Shown: positions 6,887 through 14,846, counted from the first letter of the stretch. The stretch: DNA of 15,728 bases from Longimicrobiaceae bacterium (GCA_030146875.1 JASLAX010000074.1:1-15728); one strand, 5' to 3'. Notes: a model not told the origin generated them from the letters alone. Numbers and translations: made by a program.

Positions 6887-7117
6887 ATGCGTGCAACGGT
6901 ACGGTGGCTAATCGTTTGTTCTCTCGCGGCTTCGGGAGCGGCATGTGCAGGATCTTCTCCTACGTTGCCGCGAAACACCAGCGACTCTCGGTCTGCCAAC
7001 GCCCCTTCTACCACACCTGCTGTTCCAACCAGCGTTCAGTCGGGAACCACCGCACCGGGCGATACGACGAGCACTGGCGATAACCGGGGTGGAGGCATGA
7101 TGCTCGGCGGCGGCTAA
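6887..7117 (+). CDS. Small secreted peptide or lipoprotein with Gly/Met-rich tail
   Basis: Function unknown. The ATG at 6887 has a strong Shine-Dalgarno site (GGAGG, 6877-6881, five-base spacing), giving 76 residues. Residues 1-19 form a signal sequence (two Arg, then a hydrophobic run ending ASGAA). C20 could be a lipidated cysteine, though the -3 residue (G17) departs from the usual Leu, so ordinary signal peptidase cleavage is equally possible. The rest (22-65) is almost entirely Ser, Thr, Pro, Ala, Asn and Gly, clearly unstructured, and the protein ends in a distinctive DNRGGGMMLGGG. Short exported disordered proteins with a defined C-terminal tag resemble precursors of secreted signalling peptides. 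The next gene is a convergent TPR-like protein only 14 bases away. The signalling idea is inference. Confidence 0.72.
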   Translation: MRATVRWLIVCSLAASGAACAGSSPTLPRNTSDSRSANAPSTTPAVPTSVQSGTTAPGDTTSTGDNRGGGMMLGGG

Positions 7118-7131
7118 CGCGTGCGAACTGG

Positions 7132-8349
7132 TCAGGCCAGCGGCGAGATGTGTGCCAGCCTGCCCAGAATCGCCTGCGTCCGAGCAAGATCTGCTGAGTC
7201 TGGAAGATCCACGCAGATCTGAGCTGCCGAACGGACCCAGGTATTCGCCTCTTCCATCCAGCCTATCTGCATCCCCGCCTCGGCGAGTTCGTTCAACGCC
7301 TCAGCAGCTCTGAACGAGTACGCGGTCTTCTGCAAACAGGTTAGCGCGGTCGAGCTGCCGCGGCGGAATGCAGGTTCGTCTCCCGCCTGAGCAGCGGCAC
7401 GGGCAAGGTTTACGGCAATCACGAGTTGCTCGCGCTCGTCGCCCGCCCGGTTCAGCAGAGCAACGAGAAGCGGCAGCGCTCCCGCACCTTCCCCGGTTTC
7501 GACCATCGTGCGGGCCAAGTCGTGGGCGAGGGCATAAAGGCGCGGGTGGGAGGCGGAATACAGATGTAACGCGGCGCGGAAACAGAATCGCGCACGGTTC
7601 CGATTCCCGGCATACCAGTACGCGACCGCCAATGAGTGCGTGGCGCGAGCGAAGAGGTCGCGCCGTGACTGCCCAGCCGATCTGCGCGCCGCTCGCATCT
7701 GTTGTCTGCGGAAGCGGACGGCTCGTGACCACAGGCCCCGCTCCTGTGCAGCGTCTCCCGCGCATCGGAACGCCAGGCACAGCAAACGAGAATCGTCCGA
7801 GGCGCGCGCGATCTCCACCGCGTGGATGGCCCACCACTCGGCAGCCGGATATGCAGAGCGGTTTTGTGCCAGGGTCGCGACCCGCAACGCTGCATCAGCG
7901 CGCGCGCCCCGAATGAGGGCCACTGCCTCGGCAAAGACGGCGGCTGTCAAACGAGCTCTGCGTCGCTCCAGCTCGGCAGAGAGCGCAACGCACGCGTCCT
8001 CCACCATGTCGATCGACTCCTGACGGAGCCCGAAGGCAAGCGCCCGCAGTGCCGCGGGAACAGGTCCGCGGGCGCCCCTATCCAGGGGTGAATGTGAAGG
8101 GGAGGCGAAGACGGTCCGCCGATCCGCCGCCGTGGCGAAAACGAGCGCGTCGTTCGCCAGCCGCCAGAGTGCGTAGCCGAGCGCCGGCTGCTCCGCGTGC
8201 TCCTCGAGGATTGCAAACGGTTCGCGCTGGGATACGAGCGCGAAGGTGGGAATCCGGACCGGCCGCGGCTTCCGCGCACGCGGCTTCGGACCGGCTGCGG
8301 AGTGCGCGTCGGGGGAGACGGTGGGTGGCGCCGTGGAGGGTGCGGCCAT
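7132..8349 (-). CDS. Helical-repeat (TPR-like) protein, possible peptide-sensing regulator
   Basis: With the ATG at 8349 the protein has 405 residues. A TTG at 8418 would add 23 residues; neither start has a good ribosome site, so the start is uncertain. The first 30 residues are Pro/Ala/Arg-rich and disordered. From about residue 95 to the end the sequence is a run of amphipathic helix pairs with TPR-like A/L/Y/W patterning, for example AAEWWAIHAVEIARASDDS, HSLAVAYWYAGNRNRARFCF and EALNELAEAGMQIGWMEEAN. No DNA-binding, kinase or other catalytic motif is visible, and no signal peptide. TPR solenoids bind peptides or proteins. Rap, AimR and other RRNPPA receptors sense secreted peptides through such folds, which makes the adjacent secreted peptide notable. 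Codon usage is less GC-rich than in neighbouring genes. Confidence is good for the gene and fold, low for the role. Confidence 0.75.
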   Translation of the reverse strand: MAAPSTAPPTVSPDAHSAAGPKPRARKPRPVRIPTFALVSQREPFAILEEHAEQPALGYALWRLANDALVFATAADRRTVFASPSHSPLDRGARGPVPAALRALAFGLRQESIDMVEDACVALSAELERRRARLTAAVFAEAVALIRGARADAALRVATLAQNRSAYPAAEWWAIHAVEIARASDDSRLLCLAFRCAGDAAQERGLWSRAVRFRRQQMRAARRSAGQSRRDLFARATHSLAVAYWYAGNRNRARFCFRAALHLYSASHPRLYALAHDLARTMVETGEGAGALPLLVALLNRAGDEREQLVIAVNLARAAAQAGDEPAFRRGSSTALTCLQKTAYSFRAAEALNELAEAGMQIGWMEEANTWVRSAAQICVDLPDSADLARTQAILGRLAHISPLA

Positions 8350-8499
8350 CGCGTCCGGTCGGCGGGGAGCGGATGACGTCCGGCATCGTCCCGCCTGTCC
8401 CGCAGGCGGTGCGATCAAGATGCGCCAACCCGCACGGCACCCGCAAGACTTTTCGTCGCATCCGGCGGGGTGCTGCCCTTCTCGGCGCGCGCCTCTCCG

Positions 8500-10719
8500 T
8501 CAGAGCTCCAGCCGCACCCCCGCGTTGATCACGCGCCCCTCCAGCGGCGCCCACACGTCGGTCGTCCAGCGGCCCTCGGGCGAGCGGGCAGGCAGGACGA
8601 GCGGGTCGTGCCGCGTCTGCCGCACGTCCAGCAGGTTCTCGAAGTTCACGAACGCGCGCACGCGGCCGAAGCGGCGCTCGCCCAGCAGGCCCAGGATCAG
8701 GTACGGCCGGCTCTGGTCGCGGTAGGGGTTGTCCTCCAGCGCCTGCCGGCCCGTGTAGTAGACCTCCAGCCCCACCCGTCCCTCCCCTTCCGCCTCCCAC
8801 ATCCCCACCGCCCCGATCGCGTGCCGCGGCGTCAGCGGCACCTCGCGCCGTCCCCCGCCGTCGGGGTCGGACTCGCGCGAGCGCAGGAACGTGTGCGTGA
8901 CCGTCAGGTGGAAGGGCTCGGCGCCCCAGCGGGCCAGCAGCTCCGTCCCCCACGTGCGCGTCGGGCCGGCTGCGTTGCGCAGCTCCAGAAGGCCGGGCGC
9001 CGCGGCGCTCTCCACGAGCTGCAGCGCGTTCTCCGTCCGCGAGCCGAAGAGCGTGGCGTTCACCTCCCACGCGCCCACCGTCCGCCCCACGTCCAGCGAC
9101 GCCGTGCGCGCCCGCTCCGCCTCCAGGTCGCCCAGCGGGCGCACGCGGGTCAGGCCGATCGCCTCCGTCTCCTCCGTGAACGGCGTGGGGGCGAAGGTGC
9201 CGGTGCCCAGCGAGCCGCGCACCGTCCACCCGGCGGGGCGCAGGAGGAGGGAGAGGCGCGGGTTCACGAAGGTCCCGTGCTCCGGATGGCGGTCCGCCCG
9301 CGCGGCCACGGAGAGCGTGACCCACTCCGCCGGCGCGAACTCCTCCTGCGCGAAGAGTGACGGCGTCGTCCACGAGTAGTCGAAGCCCTGCACGTCGTCG
9401 GCGTCGTAGCGTTCGGCCTGCAGCGCGGCGCCCAGCACCCAGTGGTGCCGTCCGCCGGAGCCCGCGAGCGCCGCCTCCGCGAAGCCCGTCGCGTGCGAGT
9501 CGTCCTCGCGCACGGCGCCGAAGCCGTGGGCGTGGCGCTGCGTCATGGCGGATGCGCGCACCGTCAGCAGGCGGTCGGTCCCGAGCAGGAAGCGGCCCAG
9601 GGCGCCCGCGTCCGCCCGCCGGGTCTCCAGCGTCTCCGGAAACTCTCCCCCGGGCACGCGGCCGCCGCCCTCGCGGTCCTCCGCCGTGGCGCCCACCGTC
9701 ACGAAGACGGAGCGGCCCGCGCCGTCGTCCCAGAAGAGCCGCGGGCGCAGCACGGCGCGGCGGTAGCCCGGCAGGTCGGTCCAGTGGTCGCCGTCCACGT
9801 CCGCCTCCGCCTGCCGGTGCGCGCTGGCGAGAAGCGTGTAGCCCCAGCGCTCGGTGAGCGCGCCGGACGCGAAGCCCACCGCGTCCGTCCCGTTCCGCGT
9901 CGTCTGGTTTAGCAGCAGCTCGCGCGCGTCCTCGTCCCCCGGCCGGCGGGAGATCAGGTTTACCACGCCGCCCAGCGCGGACGAGCCGTACAGGGCGGAC
10001 GCCGCGCCCTTGATCACCTCCACCTGGCCCAGGTCCATGGGCGGGATCTGGAGGAGGCCCAGCGCGCCCGACTGGCCGCCGTAGAGCGGCAGCCCGTCGG
10101 ACAGGATCTGGGTGTAGCGGCCGCGCAGCCCCTGCACGCGCACCGTCGCGCCGCCCAGCGACGGGCTGGTCGTCTGCACGCGCAGGCCCGACGTCTCGTT
10201 CAGCATCATCGAGACGTCGCCCGGGGTCATCAGCATCTTCTCCTCGATCTCCTCGCGCGCCAGCACCTCCACGCGGGTGGGCTCGTCCTCGATCCGCTGC
10301 CCCGTGCGGGTGGAGGTGACGACGATCTCCTCCAGCTCCTCCTCCGCCTCCTCCAGCTCTACCGTCACGGCCGTGTCCGCGCCCGCGCGCACCGCGACGG
10401 TGAGCGTCGCCGTCTCGTAGCCGGCCTTCCGCACGGCCAGCGGCCGCGTGCCGGGCTCCAGCCGCAGGACCGCGCGTCCCGCCGCGTCCGTCCGCGCCGC
10501 CGTGGCGCCCGAGCGGACCTCGGCCGAAGCGAGCGGCGCGTCCTCCGCGCGCACGGTCACCGTGACGGTGCCCCGCGCAGCCTGCGCGCGGAGCGCCGTC
10601 GGCGAAGCGAGGACGAGGAGCAGCAGGAGCAGCGGCGCGCCGAACGGGCGGGCCGCGAGGGAGAGGAGGCGCGTTCGCAACGGAGACACCGGGCGCGGGG
10701 TGGAAGGTCGCATTGTCAT
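8500..10719 (-). CDS. TonB-dependent outer-membrane receptor
   Basis: Outer-membrane gated beta-barrel for energised uptake of a bound nutrient such as a metal chelate or cobalamin. From the ATG at 10719 it has 739 residues (an ATG two codons later is equally usable). It opens with basic residues and a long Leu-rich signal segment (about 27-40) ending ALRAQA. A carboxypeptidase-regulatory-like beta domain follows (about 49-121), then an acidic linker and TonB box-like EEIVVTSTRTG (130-140). The plug domain (about 143-258) contains VRVQGLRGRYTQILSDGLPLYGG and VEVIKGAASALYGSSALGGVVNLI. The remainder is the barrel, ending in RVINAGVRLEL. The substrate cannot be told from sequence; the plug resembles FepA/BtuB-type receptors. 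It diverges from the TetR/ABC exporter operon and shares a control region with two palindromes, hinting at shared regulation. Confidence 0.95.
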   Translation of the reverse strand: MTMRPSTPRPVSPLRTRLLSLAARPFGAPLLLLLLVLASPTALRAQAARGTVTVTVRAEDAPLASAEVRSGATAARTDAAGRAVLRLEPGTRPLAVRKAGYETATLTVAVRAGADTAVTVELEEAEEELEEIVVTSTRTGQRIEDEPTRVEVLAREEIEEKMLMTPGDVSMMLNETSGLRVQTTSPSLGGATVRVQGLRGRYTQILSDGLPLYGGQSGALGLLQIPPMDLGQVEVIKGAASALYGSSALGGVVNLISRRPGDEDARELLLNQTTRNGTDAVGFASGALTERWGYTLLASAHRQAEADVDGDHWTDLPGYRRAVLRPRLFWDDGAGRSVFVTVGATAEDREGGGRVPGGEFPETLETRRADAGALGRFLLGTDRLLTVRASAMTQRHAHGFGAVREDDSHATGFAEAALAGSGGRHHWVLGAALQAERYDADDVQGFDYSWTTPSLFAQEEFAPAEWVTLSVAARADRHPEHGTFVNPRLSLLLRPAGWTVRGSLGTGTFAPTPFTEETEAIGLTRVRPLGDLEAERARTASLDVGRTVGAWEVNATLFGSRTENALQLVESAAAPGLLELRNAAGPTRTWGTELLARWGAEPFHLTVTHTFLRSRESDPDGGGRREVPLTPRHAIGAVGMWEAEGEGRVGLEVYYTGRQALEDNPYRDQSRPYLILGLLGERRFGRVRAFVNFENLLDVRQTRHDPLVLPARSPEGRWTTDVWAPLEGRVINAGVRLEL

Positions 10720-10794
10720 GGGGATGATGATACCGCCTCCGCCGCCTCGACGCATGGAGGCGAAGGGCCCGGTGCCGCCGCGTCGTGCGTGGGC

Positions 10795-10810
10795 GCCTCG
10801 GCGCCGAGGC
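10795..10810. repeat. Perfect 16-bp GC palindrome in the divergent control region
   Basis: GCCTCGGC (10795-10802) is followed without spacer by its reverse complement GCCGAGGC (10803-10810). It lies 11 bases upstream of the -35 box of the regulator operon and about 75 bases upstream of the TonB receptor start, so it could be a second operator. Confidence 0.5.
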
Positions 10811-10821
10811 AGACGAAGCTC

Positions 10822-10850
10822 TTGACTCGGGTTAATCAAACGATTAATTA
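10822..10850 (+). promoter_or_regulatory. Promoter of the TetR-HlyD-ABC operon
   Basis: TTGACT (10822-10827) and TAATTA (10845-10850) are 17 bases apart, in an AT-rich patch that stands out from the surrounding sequence. Transcription would begin about 30 bases before the ATG at 10889. Confidence 0.6.
10832..10847. promoter_or_regulatory. Candidate TetR-family operator overlapping the promoter
   Basis: TTAATC (10832-10837), AAAC, then GATTAA (10842-10847): a perfect 6-bp inverted repeat with four-base spacer. It lies between and across the -35/-10 boxes of the regulator's own promoter. This is the normal layout for autorepression by a TetR dimer. Confidence 0.6.
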
Positions 10851-10888
10851 ATGGAACCGTGGAACGTGGTCATGAACCGAGGCGGCCG

Positions 10889-11545
10889 ATGAGCGACGAG
10901 AGCAGCACCCGAGACCAGATCCTGGACGCCGCCGAGGCGCTCTTCGCCCGGCAGGGCTTCGCCGCCACCACGATCAAGCAGATCGGCGCGGAGGCGGGGG
11001 CCAACCCGGCGCTCCTCTACTACTACTTCGGCGACAAGGCCGGGCTCTACCGCGAGCTGCTGAAGCGCGTCTTCGCGTGGATCGCGGTGGAGGGCGGGTC
11101 GCGGCTGGAGCAGGCGGGGCCGGCGGACGCCGTGCGCGGCGTGCTGGCGCTGCAGACGGAGACCATGACCGCGCGGCCGGCGCTCCCGCGGCTGATCGCG
11201 CGCGAGATGGTGGACCACGGCGCCGCCCACGCGGGCGAGGAGCTGGTGCGCCTGTCGGCGACCGTGTTCGCCCGCCTCTGCGAGCTGATCCAGGAGGGGC
11301 AGCGGGCGGGGCTCTTCCGGCGGGACCTGGACCCGCGCTTCGCGGCGGTGTCCACCCTCTCGCTGGTGCCGTGGTTCCACGTCGCCGGCCCCGCGGTGGG
11401 GGTCCTGCTGAAGGGCGAGGCCGGCGCGGTGCCGGACGACGAGACCAAGCGCGCCTACGGGCGCCACGCCGCCGAGTTCGCGCTCGCGGCGCTGGCCGCC
11501 CGCCCGGGCCAGGCGGATGCACCGGTGGACGGAGGCGATCGATGA
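10889..11545 (+). CDS. TetR-family transcriptional regulator, CecR (YbiH)-like
   Basis: DNA-binding repressor that probably controls the downstream efflux operon and itself. The ATG at 10889 (GAGG at 10879-10882) gives 218 residues; a GTG at 10859 would add ten poorly conserved residues. The N-terminal domain has the classical pattern RDQILDAAEALFARQGF, then helix-turn-helix TTIKQIGAEAGANPALLYYYFGDK (about 27-50). The C-terminal ligand/dimer domain contains LPRLIAREMVDHG, which fits the CecR/DUF1956 group. In E. coli CecR precedes ybhGFSR, the same gene order as here; this supports the subfamily call. The stop overlaps the HlyD start as ATGA. The 10832-10847 inverted repeat is its likely operator. 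The inducing ligand is unknown, possibly the exported drug. Confidence 0.92.
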   Translation: MSDESSTRDQILDAAEALFARQGFAATTIKQIGAEAGANPALLYYYFGDKAGLYRELLKRVFAWIAVEGGSRLEQAGPADAVRGVLALQTETMTARPALPRLIAREMVDHGAAHAGEELVRLSATVFARLCELIQEGQRAGLFRRDLDPRFAAVSTLSLVPWFHVAGPAVGVLLKGEAGAVPDDETKRAYGRHAAEFALAALAARPGQADAPVDGGDR

Positions 11546-12513
11546 GACGGGTGGCGATGGCGATCGCGGCGGCGCTGCTGGGGGCGTGCGCGCGCGGGGG
11601 AGAGGAGGGGATCCGGGCGACGGGAACGGTGGAGGTGGTGGAGACCGACGTGGCGGCGATGATCCCCGCGCGGGTGGTGGAGGTGCGGGTGCGGGAGGGC
11701 GACTCCGTGCGCGCCGGCCAGGTCCTGGCCACGCTCACGCAGTCCACCATCCCTGCGGACGTGGCGGGCCACGAGGCGCGGCTCGCCGCGGCCCAGGCGG
11801 CGCTGCGCGACCTGGCCGCCGGCTCCCGCCCCGCCGAGGTCGGCGCGGCGGAGGCGGAGGTCCGCGGCGCGGAGGCCGAGGCGGCGCGGACCGGGCGCGA
11901 CCTCTCCCGCTACCGCCGGCTGGAGGCGGCGGGCGCCCTCTCCCGGCAGGCGCTGGACGCGGCCGTTTCGGCCGCGGAGGTGGCCGCCGGCCGGCGCGAG
12001 GCCGCCCGCGCGCAGCTCCGCCTGGTGCGCGAGGGCGCCCGCCCCGAGCGGGTCTCCGCCGCGCGCGCGGAGGTGGAGGCCGCGCGCGCCGCCCTCCAGG
12101 CGGCCCGCGCCACGCAGGCCGACCTGGTCCTGGCCGCCCCCTCCGACGGCGTCGTCACCGCGCGGCTGGCGGAGCCGGGGGAGGTGGTCCCCGCCGGCCG
12201 ACCCGTCGTCACCGTGGGGCAGACGGCGCGGCCGTGGGTGCGCGTCTACGTGGGCGAGCGCGACGTGCCGCGCGTCCGCGTGGGCCAGGCCGTCACCGCC
12301 GTGCTCGACGGGATGGAGGAGCGGCGCTTCGCCGGCCGCGTCGTCGCCATCCGCGACCGCGCGGAGTACACGCCGCGCGTCGCGCTCACGGAGGACGAGC
12401 GCGCCGACCTGGTCTTCGGCGTGAAGGTGGAGCTGGACGACCGCTCGGGCACCGTGAAGGCCGGGCTTCCCGCCACCGTCACGTTCTCCGGCGAGCCGCG
12501 GAGGACGCCGTGA
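11542..12513 (+). CDS. HlyD/YbhG-like membrane fusion lipoprotein of an ABC efflux pump
   Basis: Periplasmic adaptor linking an inner-membrane ABC exporter to the outer membrane. The ATG at 11542 overlaps the regulator stop and has GGAGG six bases upstream, giving 323 residues. The N-terminus is a lipoprotein signal with LGAC, C16 being the probable lipidated residue. A lipoyl-like half-motif (about 41-64, IPARVVEVRVREGDSVRAGQ) is followed by a long Ala/Arg/Glu coiled-coil hairpin (about 75-195). The second half-motif is LAAPSDGVVTARLAEPGEVV (197-216). A beta-barrel part contains AEYTPRVALTEDERADLVFGVKV (275-297), close to the conserved stretch of YbhG proteins. It shares its transcript with the ATPase and permease, and the next gene starts inside its stop codon. 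Substrate unknown. Confidence 0.93.
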   Translation: MRRVAMAIAAALLGACARGGEEGIRATGTVEVVETDVAAMIPARVVEVRVREGDSVRAGQVLATLTQSTIPADVAGHEARLAAAQAALRDLAAGSRPAEVGAAEAEVRGAEAEAARTGRDLSRYRRLEAAGALSRQALDAAVSAAEVAAGRREAARAQLRLVREGARPERVSAARAEVEAARAALQAARATQADLVLAAPSDGVVTARLAEPGEVVPAGRPVVTVGQTARPWVRVYVGERDVPRVRVGQAVTAVLDGMEERRFAGRVVAIRDRAEYTPRVALTEDERADLVFGVKVELDDRSGTVKAGLPATVTFSGEPRRTP

Positions 12514-13265
12514 GCGCCCCCGCCGACCGAGAGGCGGTCCGCACCGCCGGGCTCCGCAAGGCCTACGGGCCCCTCGTCGCCGTCGACGGGCTGGACCTGG
12601 TCGTCCGCACGGGCGAGGTGCTCGGCCTCCTGGGCCCCAACGGCTCCGGGAAGACGACCACCATCCGCATGCTCTGCGGCCTGGTCGCCCCCACCTCCGG
12701 AACCGCCTCCGTCGCCGGCTTCGACGTGGCGCGCGAGCCGGACCTGGTGCGGCGCTCCATCGGCTACATGTCGCAGAAGTTCGGCCTCTACGACGACCTT
12801 ACCGTCCGCGAGAACGTGCGCTTCTACGCCTCCGTCTACGGCCTGCTGGGGCGCGACCGCGACCGCCGCGTCGCCGAGCTGCTCGGCGAGATGGGCCTGG
12901 AGGAGCGCCAGCGGCAGCTCACGGGCACGCTGAGCGGCGGGTGGAAGCAGCGCGTGGCCCTGGCCTGTGCCACCGCGCACCGGCCGCGCGTCCTCTTCCT
13001 GGACGAGCCGACCGCCGGAGTCGACCCCGCCGCGCGCCGCCGCTTCTGGGAGACCATCCACGCGCTCGCGGCCGCCGGCACGACCATCCTGGTCACCACG
13101 CACTACATGGACGAGGCGGAGCGATGCGGGCGCATCGCCTTCCTCTCCCGGGGGCACCTGATCGCGCTGGGAACGGGGCCCCAGATCACCGCGCAGTTCG
13201 GCCTCGCGAGCATCGAGGAGGTGTTCGTGGAGCTGCAGCGCCGCGACGAGGGGGTGCTCGCATGA
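12510..13265 (+). CDS. ABC transporter ATP-binding protein (YbhF/CcmA-like)
   Basis: Cytoplasmic ATPase that powers the exporter. The GTG at 12510 overlaps the HlyD stop (GTGA) with GGAGG at 12500-12504, giving 251 residues. All nucleotide-binding motifs are intact: Walker A GPNGSGKTT (42-50), Q-loop Q89 (GYMSQKFGLY), signature LSGGWKQR (141-148), Walker B VLFLDEPTAGVD (161-172) and H-loop H198 (TTHYMDEAE). The family is the ABC-2/drug-resistance type (DrrA, YbhF, CcmA). E. coli YbhF carries two fused ATPase domains, whereas this is a single domain that should dimerise. The C-terminal SIEEVFVELQRR helix is typical of the group. The permease ATG overlaps its stop. Confidence 0.95.
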   Translation: MSAPADREAVRTAGLRKAYGPLVAVDGLDLVVRTGEVLGLLGPNGSGKTTTIRMLCGLVAPTSGTASVAGFDVAREPDLVRRSIGYMSQKFGLYDDLTVRENVRFYASVYGLLGRDRDRRVAELLGEMGLEERQRQLTGTLSGGWKQRVALACATAHRPRVLFLDEPTAGVDPAARRRFWETIHALAAAGTTILVTTHYMDEAERCGRIAFLSRGHLIALGTGPQITAQFGLASIEEVFVELQRRDEGVLA

Positions 13266-14392
13266 GCGCCGCGGACCGCGTGCGCCGGTCGCTGCTCTGG
13301 CCCATGCTGTGGAAGGAATTCGTGCAGATGCGGCGCGACCGGCTCACGCTGGGCCTGATGCTCGGCGTGCCGGCCATGCAGCTCGTGGTCTTCGGCTTCG
13401 CCATCCGCATGGAGGTGCGCGACCTGCGCACCGTCGTGCTGGACGAGTCCGCCTCCGCCCAGAGCCGCGCCCTGGTGGCGACGATGGAGAACACCGGCAA
13501 CTTCCGGGTGGTCGGCGCCGTCTCCTCCCGCGGCCAGGTGCGCGACGCCATCGAATCCGGCCGCGCGAGCGCCGCCATCGTCATCCCCCCGGGCTTCGCC
13601 CGCGACGTGAAGCGGGGGAGCGGCGCCACCGCGCAGGTCGTCGTCGACGCGGCCGACCCGCTCTCCTCGTCCGCCGCCCTCTCCGGCGCCGCCCTGGCCG
13701 GGCAGGTCCACGCCGCCGAGCTGGCGGGCGGCGGGGCGCCGGCCGTCCTTCCGCTGGAGGTGCGGGTGCGGCCGTGGTACAACCCGGCGCTGCGGTCGCC
13801 GGTCTACATCGTCCCCGGGCTGGTGGGCGTGCTCCTCACCCTCACCATGATCCTCATCACCTCGCTGGCCATCACGCGCGAGCGGGAGCGGGGCACGCTG
13901 GAGCAGCTCATCGTCACCCCGGTGGACAAGCCCTCCCTGATGCTGGGGAAGATCGTCCCGTTCGTGCTCGTGGGGTACGTGCAGATGACGCTCGTGCTGG
14001 TCCTGGGCCGCCTCTTCTTCGACGTTCCCGTGCGCGGGTCGCTGCTCCTCCTCTACTCCGTCACGCTGCTCTTCGTGGTCGCGTCGCTGGGGCTGGGGCT
14101 GGTCGTCTCCACCATCGCGCGCACGCAGGCGCAGGCCATGCAGCTCGCCTTCTTCCTGCTCCTGCCCAACATCCTGCTCTCCGGCTTCATGTTCCCGCGC
14201 GAGGCCATGCCCGCGCCCATCCGCTGGGTCAGCGCCGCCCTGCCGCTCACGCACTACCTGACGGTGCTCCGGGGGGTGCTGCTGAAGGGAACCGGCTGGG
14301 CGAACCTCTGGGACGAGGCGGCGATCCTCACGGCCATGGCGGCGGCGATCGTGTCGGTGAGCGTGGGGCGCTTCTCCAGGACGATCGAGTAG
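13262..14392 (+). CDS. ABC-2 type permease (YbhS/YbhR-like)
   Basis: Inner-membrane subunit of the exporter. The ATG at 13262 overlaps the ATPase stop, giving 376 residues. A cytoplasmic N-terminal helix (LLWPMLWKEFVQMRRDR) leads to the first membrane segment (about 28-48). A large periplasmic domain follows (about 52-178, starting VRDLRTVVLDES). Five more hydrophobic segments lie near 181-203, 232-253, 260-283, 292-314 and 352-370. The family signature ITSLAITRERERGTLEQLIVTPV (199-221) is plain. E. coli pairs two such permeases (YbhS and YbhR); only one is here and no second one follows, so it either homodimerises or has a partner elsewhere. The operon ends here, facing the minus-strand peptide genes. 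Confidence 0.94.
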   Translation: MSAADRVRRSLLWPMLWKEFVQMRRDRLTLGLMLGVPAMQLVVFGFAIRMEVRDLRTVVLDESASAQSRALVATMENTGNFRVVGAVSSRGQVRDAIESGRASAAIVIPPGFARDVKRGSGATAQVVVDAADPLSSSAALSGAALAGQVHAAELAGGGAPAVLPLEVRVRPWYNPALRSPVYIVPGLVGVLLTLTMILITSLAITRERERGTLEQLIVTPVDKPSLMLGKIVPFVLVGYVQMTLVLVLGRLFFDVPVRGSLLLLYSVTLLFVVASLGLGLVVSTIARTQAQAMQLAFFLLLPNILLSGFMFPREAMPAPIRWVSAALPLTHYLTVLRGVLLKGTGWANLWDEAAILTAMAAAIVSVSVGRFSRTIE

Positions 14393-14544
14393 ACGGGACG
14401 GCGGGGCGGGGAAGAGGGGGCGCACGGGGCGTCGGGACGAGGGCGTGGGGAGAGGATGTCCGCGGATGGACGGCCACATGGTCCCGGGAGAAGACGTCGG
14501 AGCGAGGGAGGGCTGCGGGGGCACGGAGGATGGACGGCGACGAT

Positions 14545-14577
14545 CCCGCCGCCCCGCCCGGGGGGCGAGGCGGCGGG
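14545..14577. terminator. GC hairpin between permease and peptide genes
   Basis: Arms 14545-14558 and 14564-14577 pair over 14 positions with one mismatch and a five-base loop, just 6 bases after the stop of the minus-strand peptide gene. Neither side has a T run, so terminator function is likely but not certain. The rest of the 191-base gap (14393-14583) is purine-rich and shows no gene. Confidence 0.45.
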
Positions 14578-14583
14578 GGTGGT

Positions 14584-14796
14584 TCAGCAGCAGAGGTCGG
14601 TGACGCGCTCCACTGCGTCGCCAGCGCGCGGCGTGGCGGGACAGGTCACGTACGCCGTGACCGGACAGTACACCACCGAGCACTTGGAGCCGGTGATCTC
14701 GTGGCCCTGCACGGTCCCGCGGTCGGCACCGGGCGCCTCGACGGTGGAGAACGACTCCACGCGCAGGTCGTCCATCTCCAGGGAAAGCTTCTTCAT
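14584..14796 (-). CDS. Pinensin-type lanthipeptide precursor, copy 2
   Basis: A 70-residue ribosomal peptide precursor. The leader MKKLSLEMDDLRVESFST matches the L-x-L-x-x-D-D-L-x-V-E-S-F-x-T pattern of pinensin-family class I lanthipeptide leaders. The core part (from about residue 36) has five cysteines (C39, C44, C52, C69, C70) and dehydratable residues S37, S40, T47, T51, T55 and T66, with a repeated C-P-x-T eight residues apart and a terminal Cys-Cys. The start follows AAGGA on its strand. It is 57/70 identical to the copy at 14847-15059 and lies 50 bases downstream of it, with no promoter between, so both are probably co-transcribed. No dehydratase, cyclase or peptidase transporter is present in the window, so modification must occur in trans if at all. 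The leader family call is from knowledge; the mature product is inference. Confidence 0.85.
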   Translation of the reverse strand: MKKLSLEMDDLRVESFSTVEAPGADRGTVQGHEITGSKCSVVYCPVTAYVTCPATPRAGDAVERVTDLCC

Positions 14797-14846
14797 CGTG
14801 TCCGTCCTTCGTGGGGGGTGTGACGCGCTGGAAGGCGCGCGGGGCT

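Noticed and set aside
12941..14683. Long frames on both strands overlapping the ABC ATPase and permease in other phases
   Set aside because: Their translations are repetitive Arg/Gly/Ala/Pro and conflict with the clear ATPase and permease motifs.
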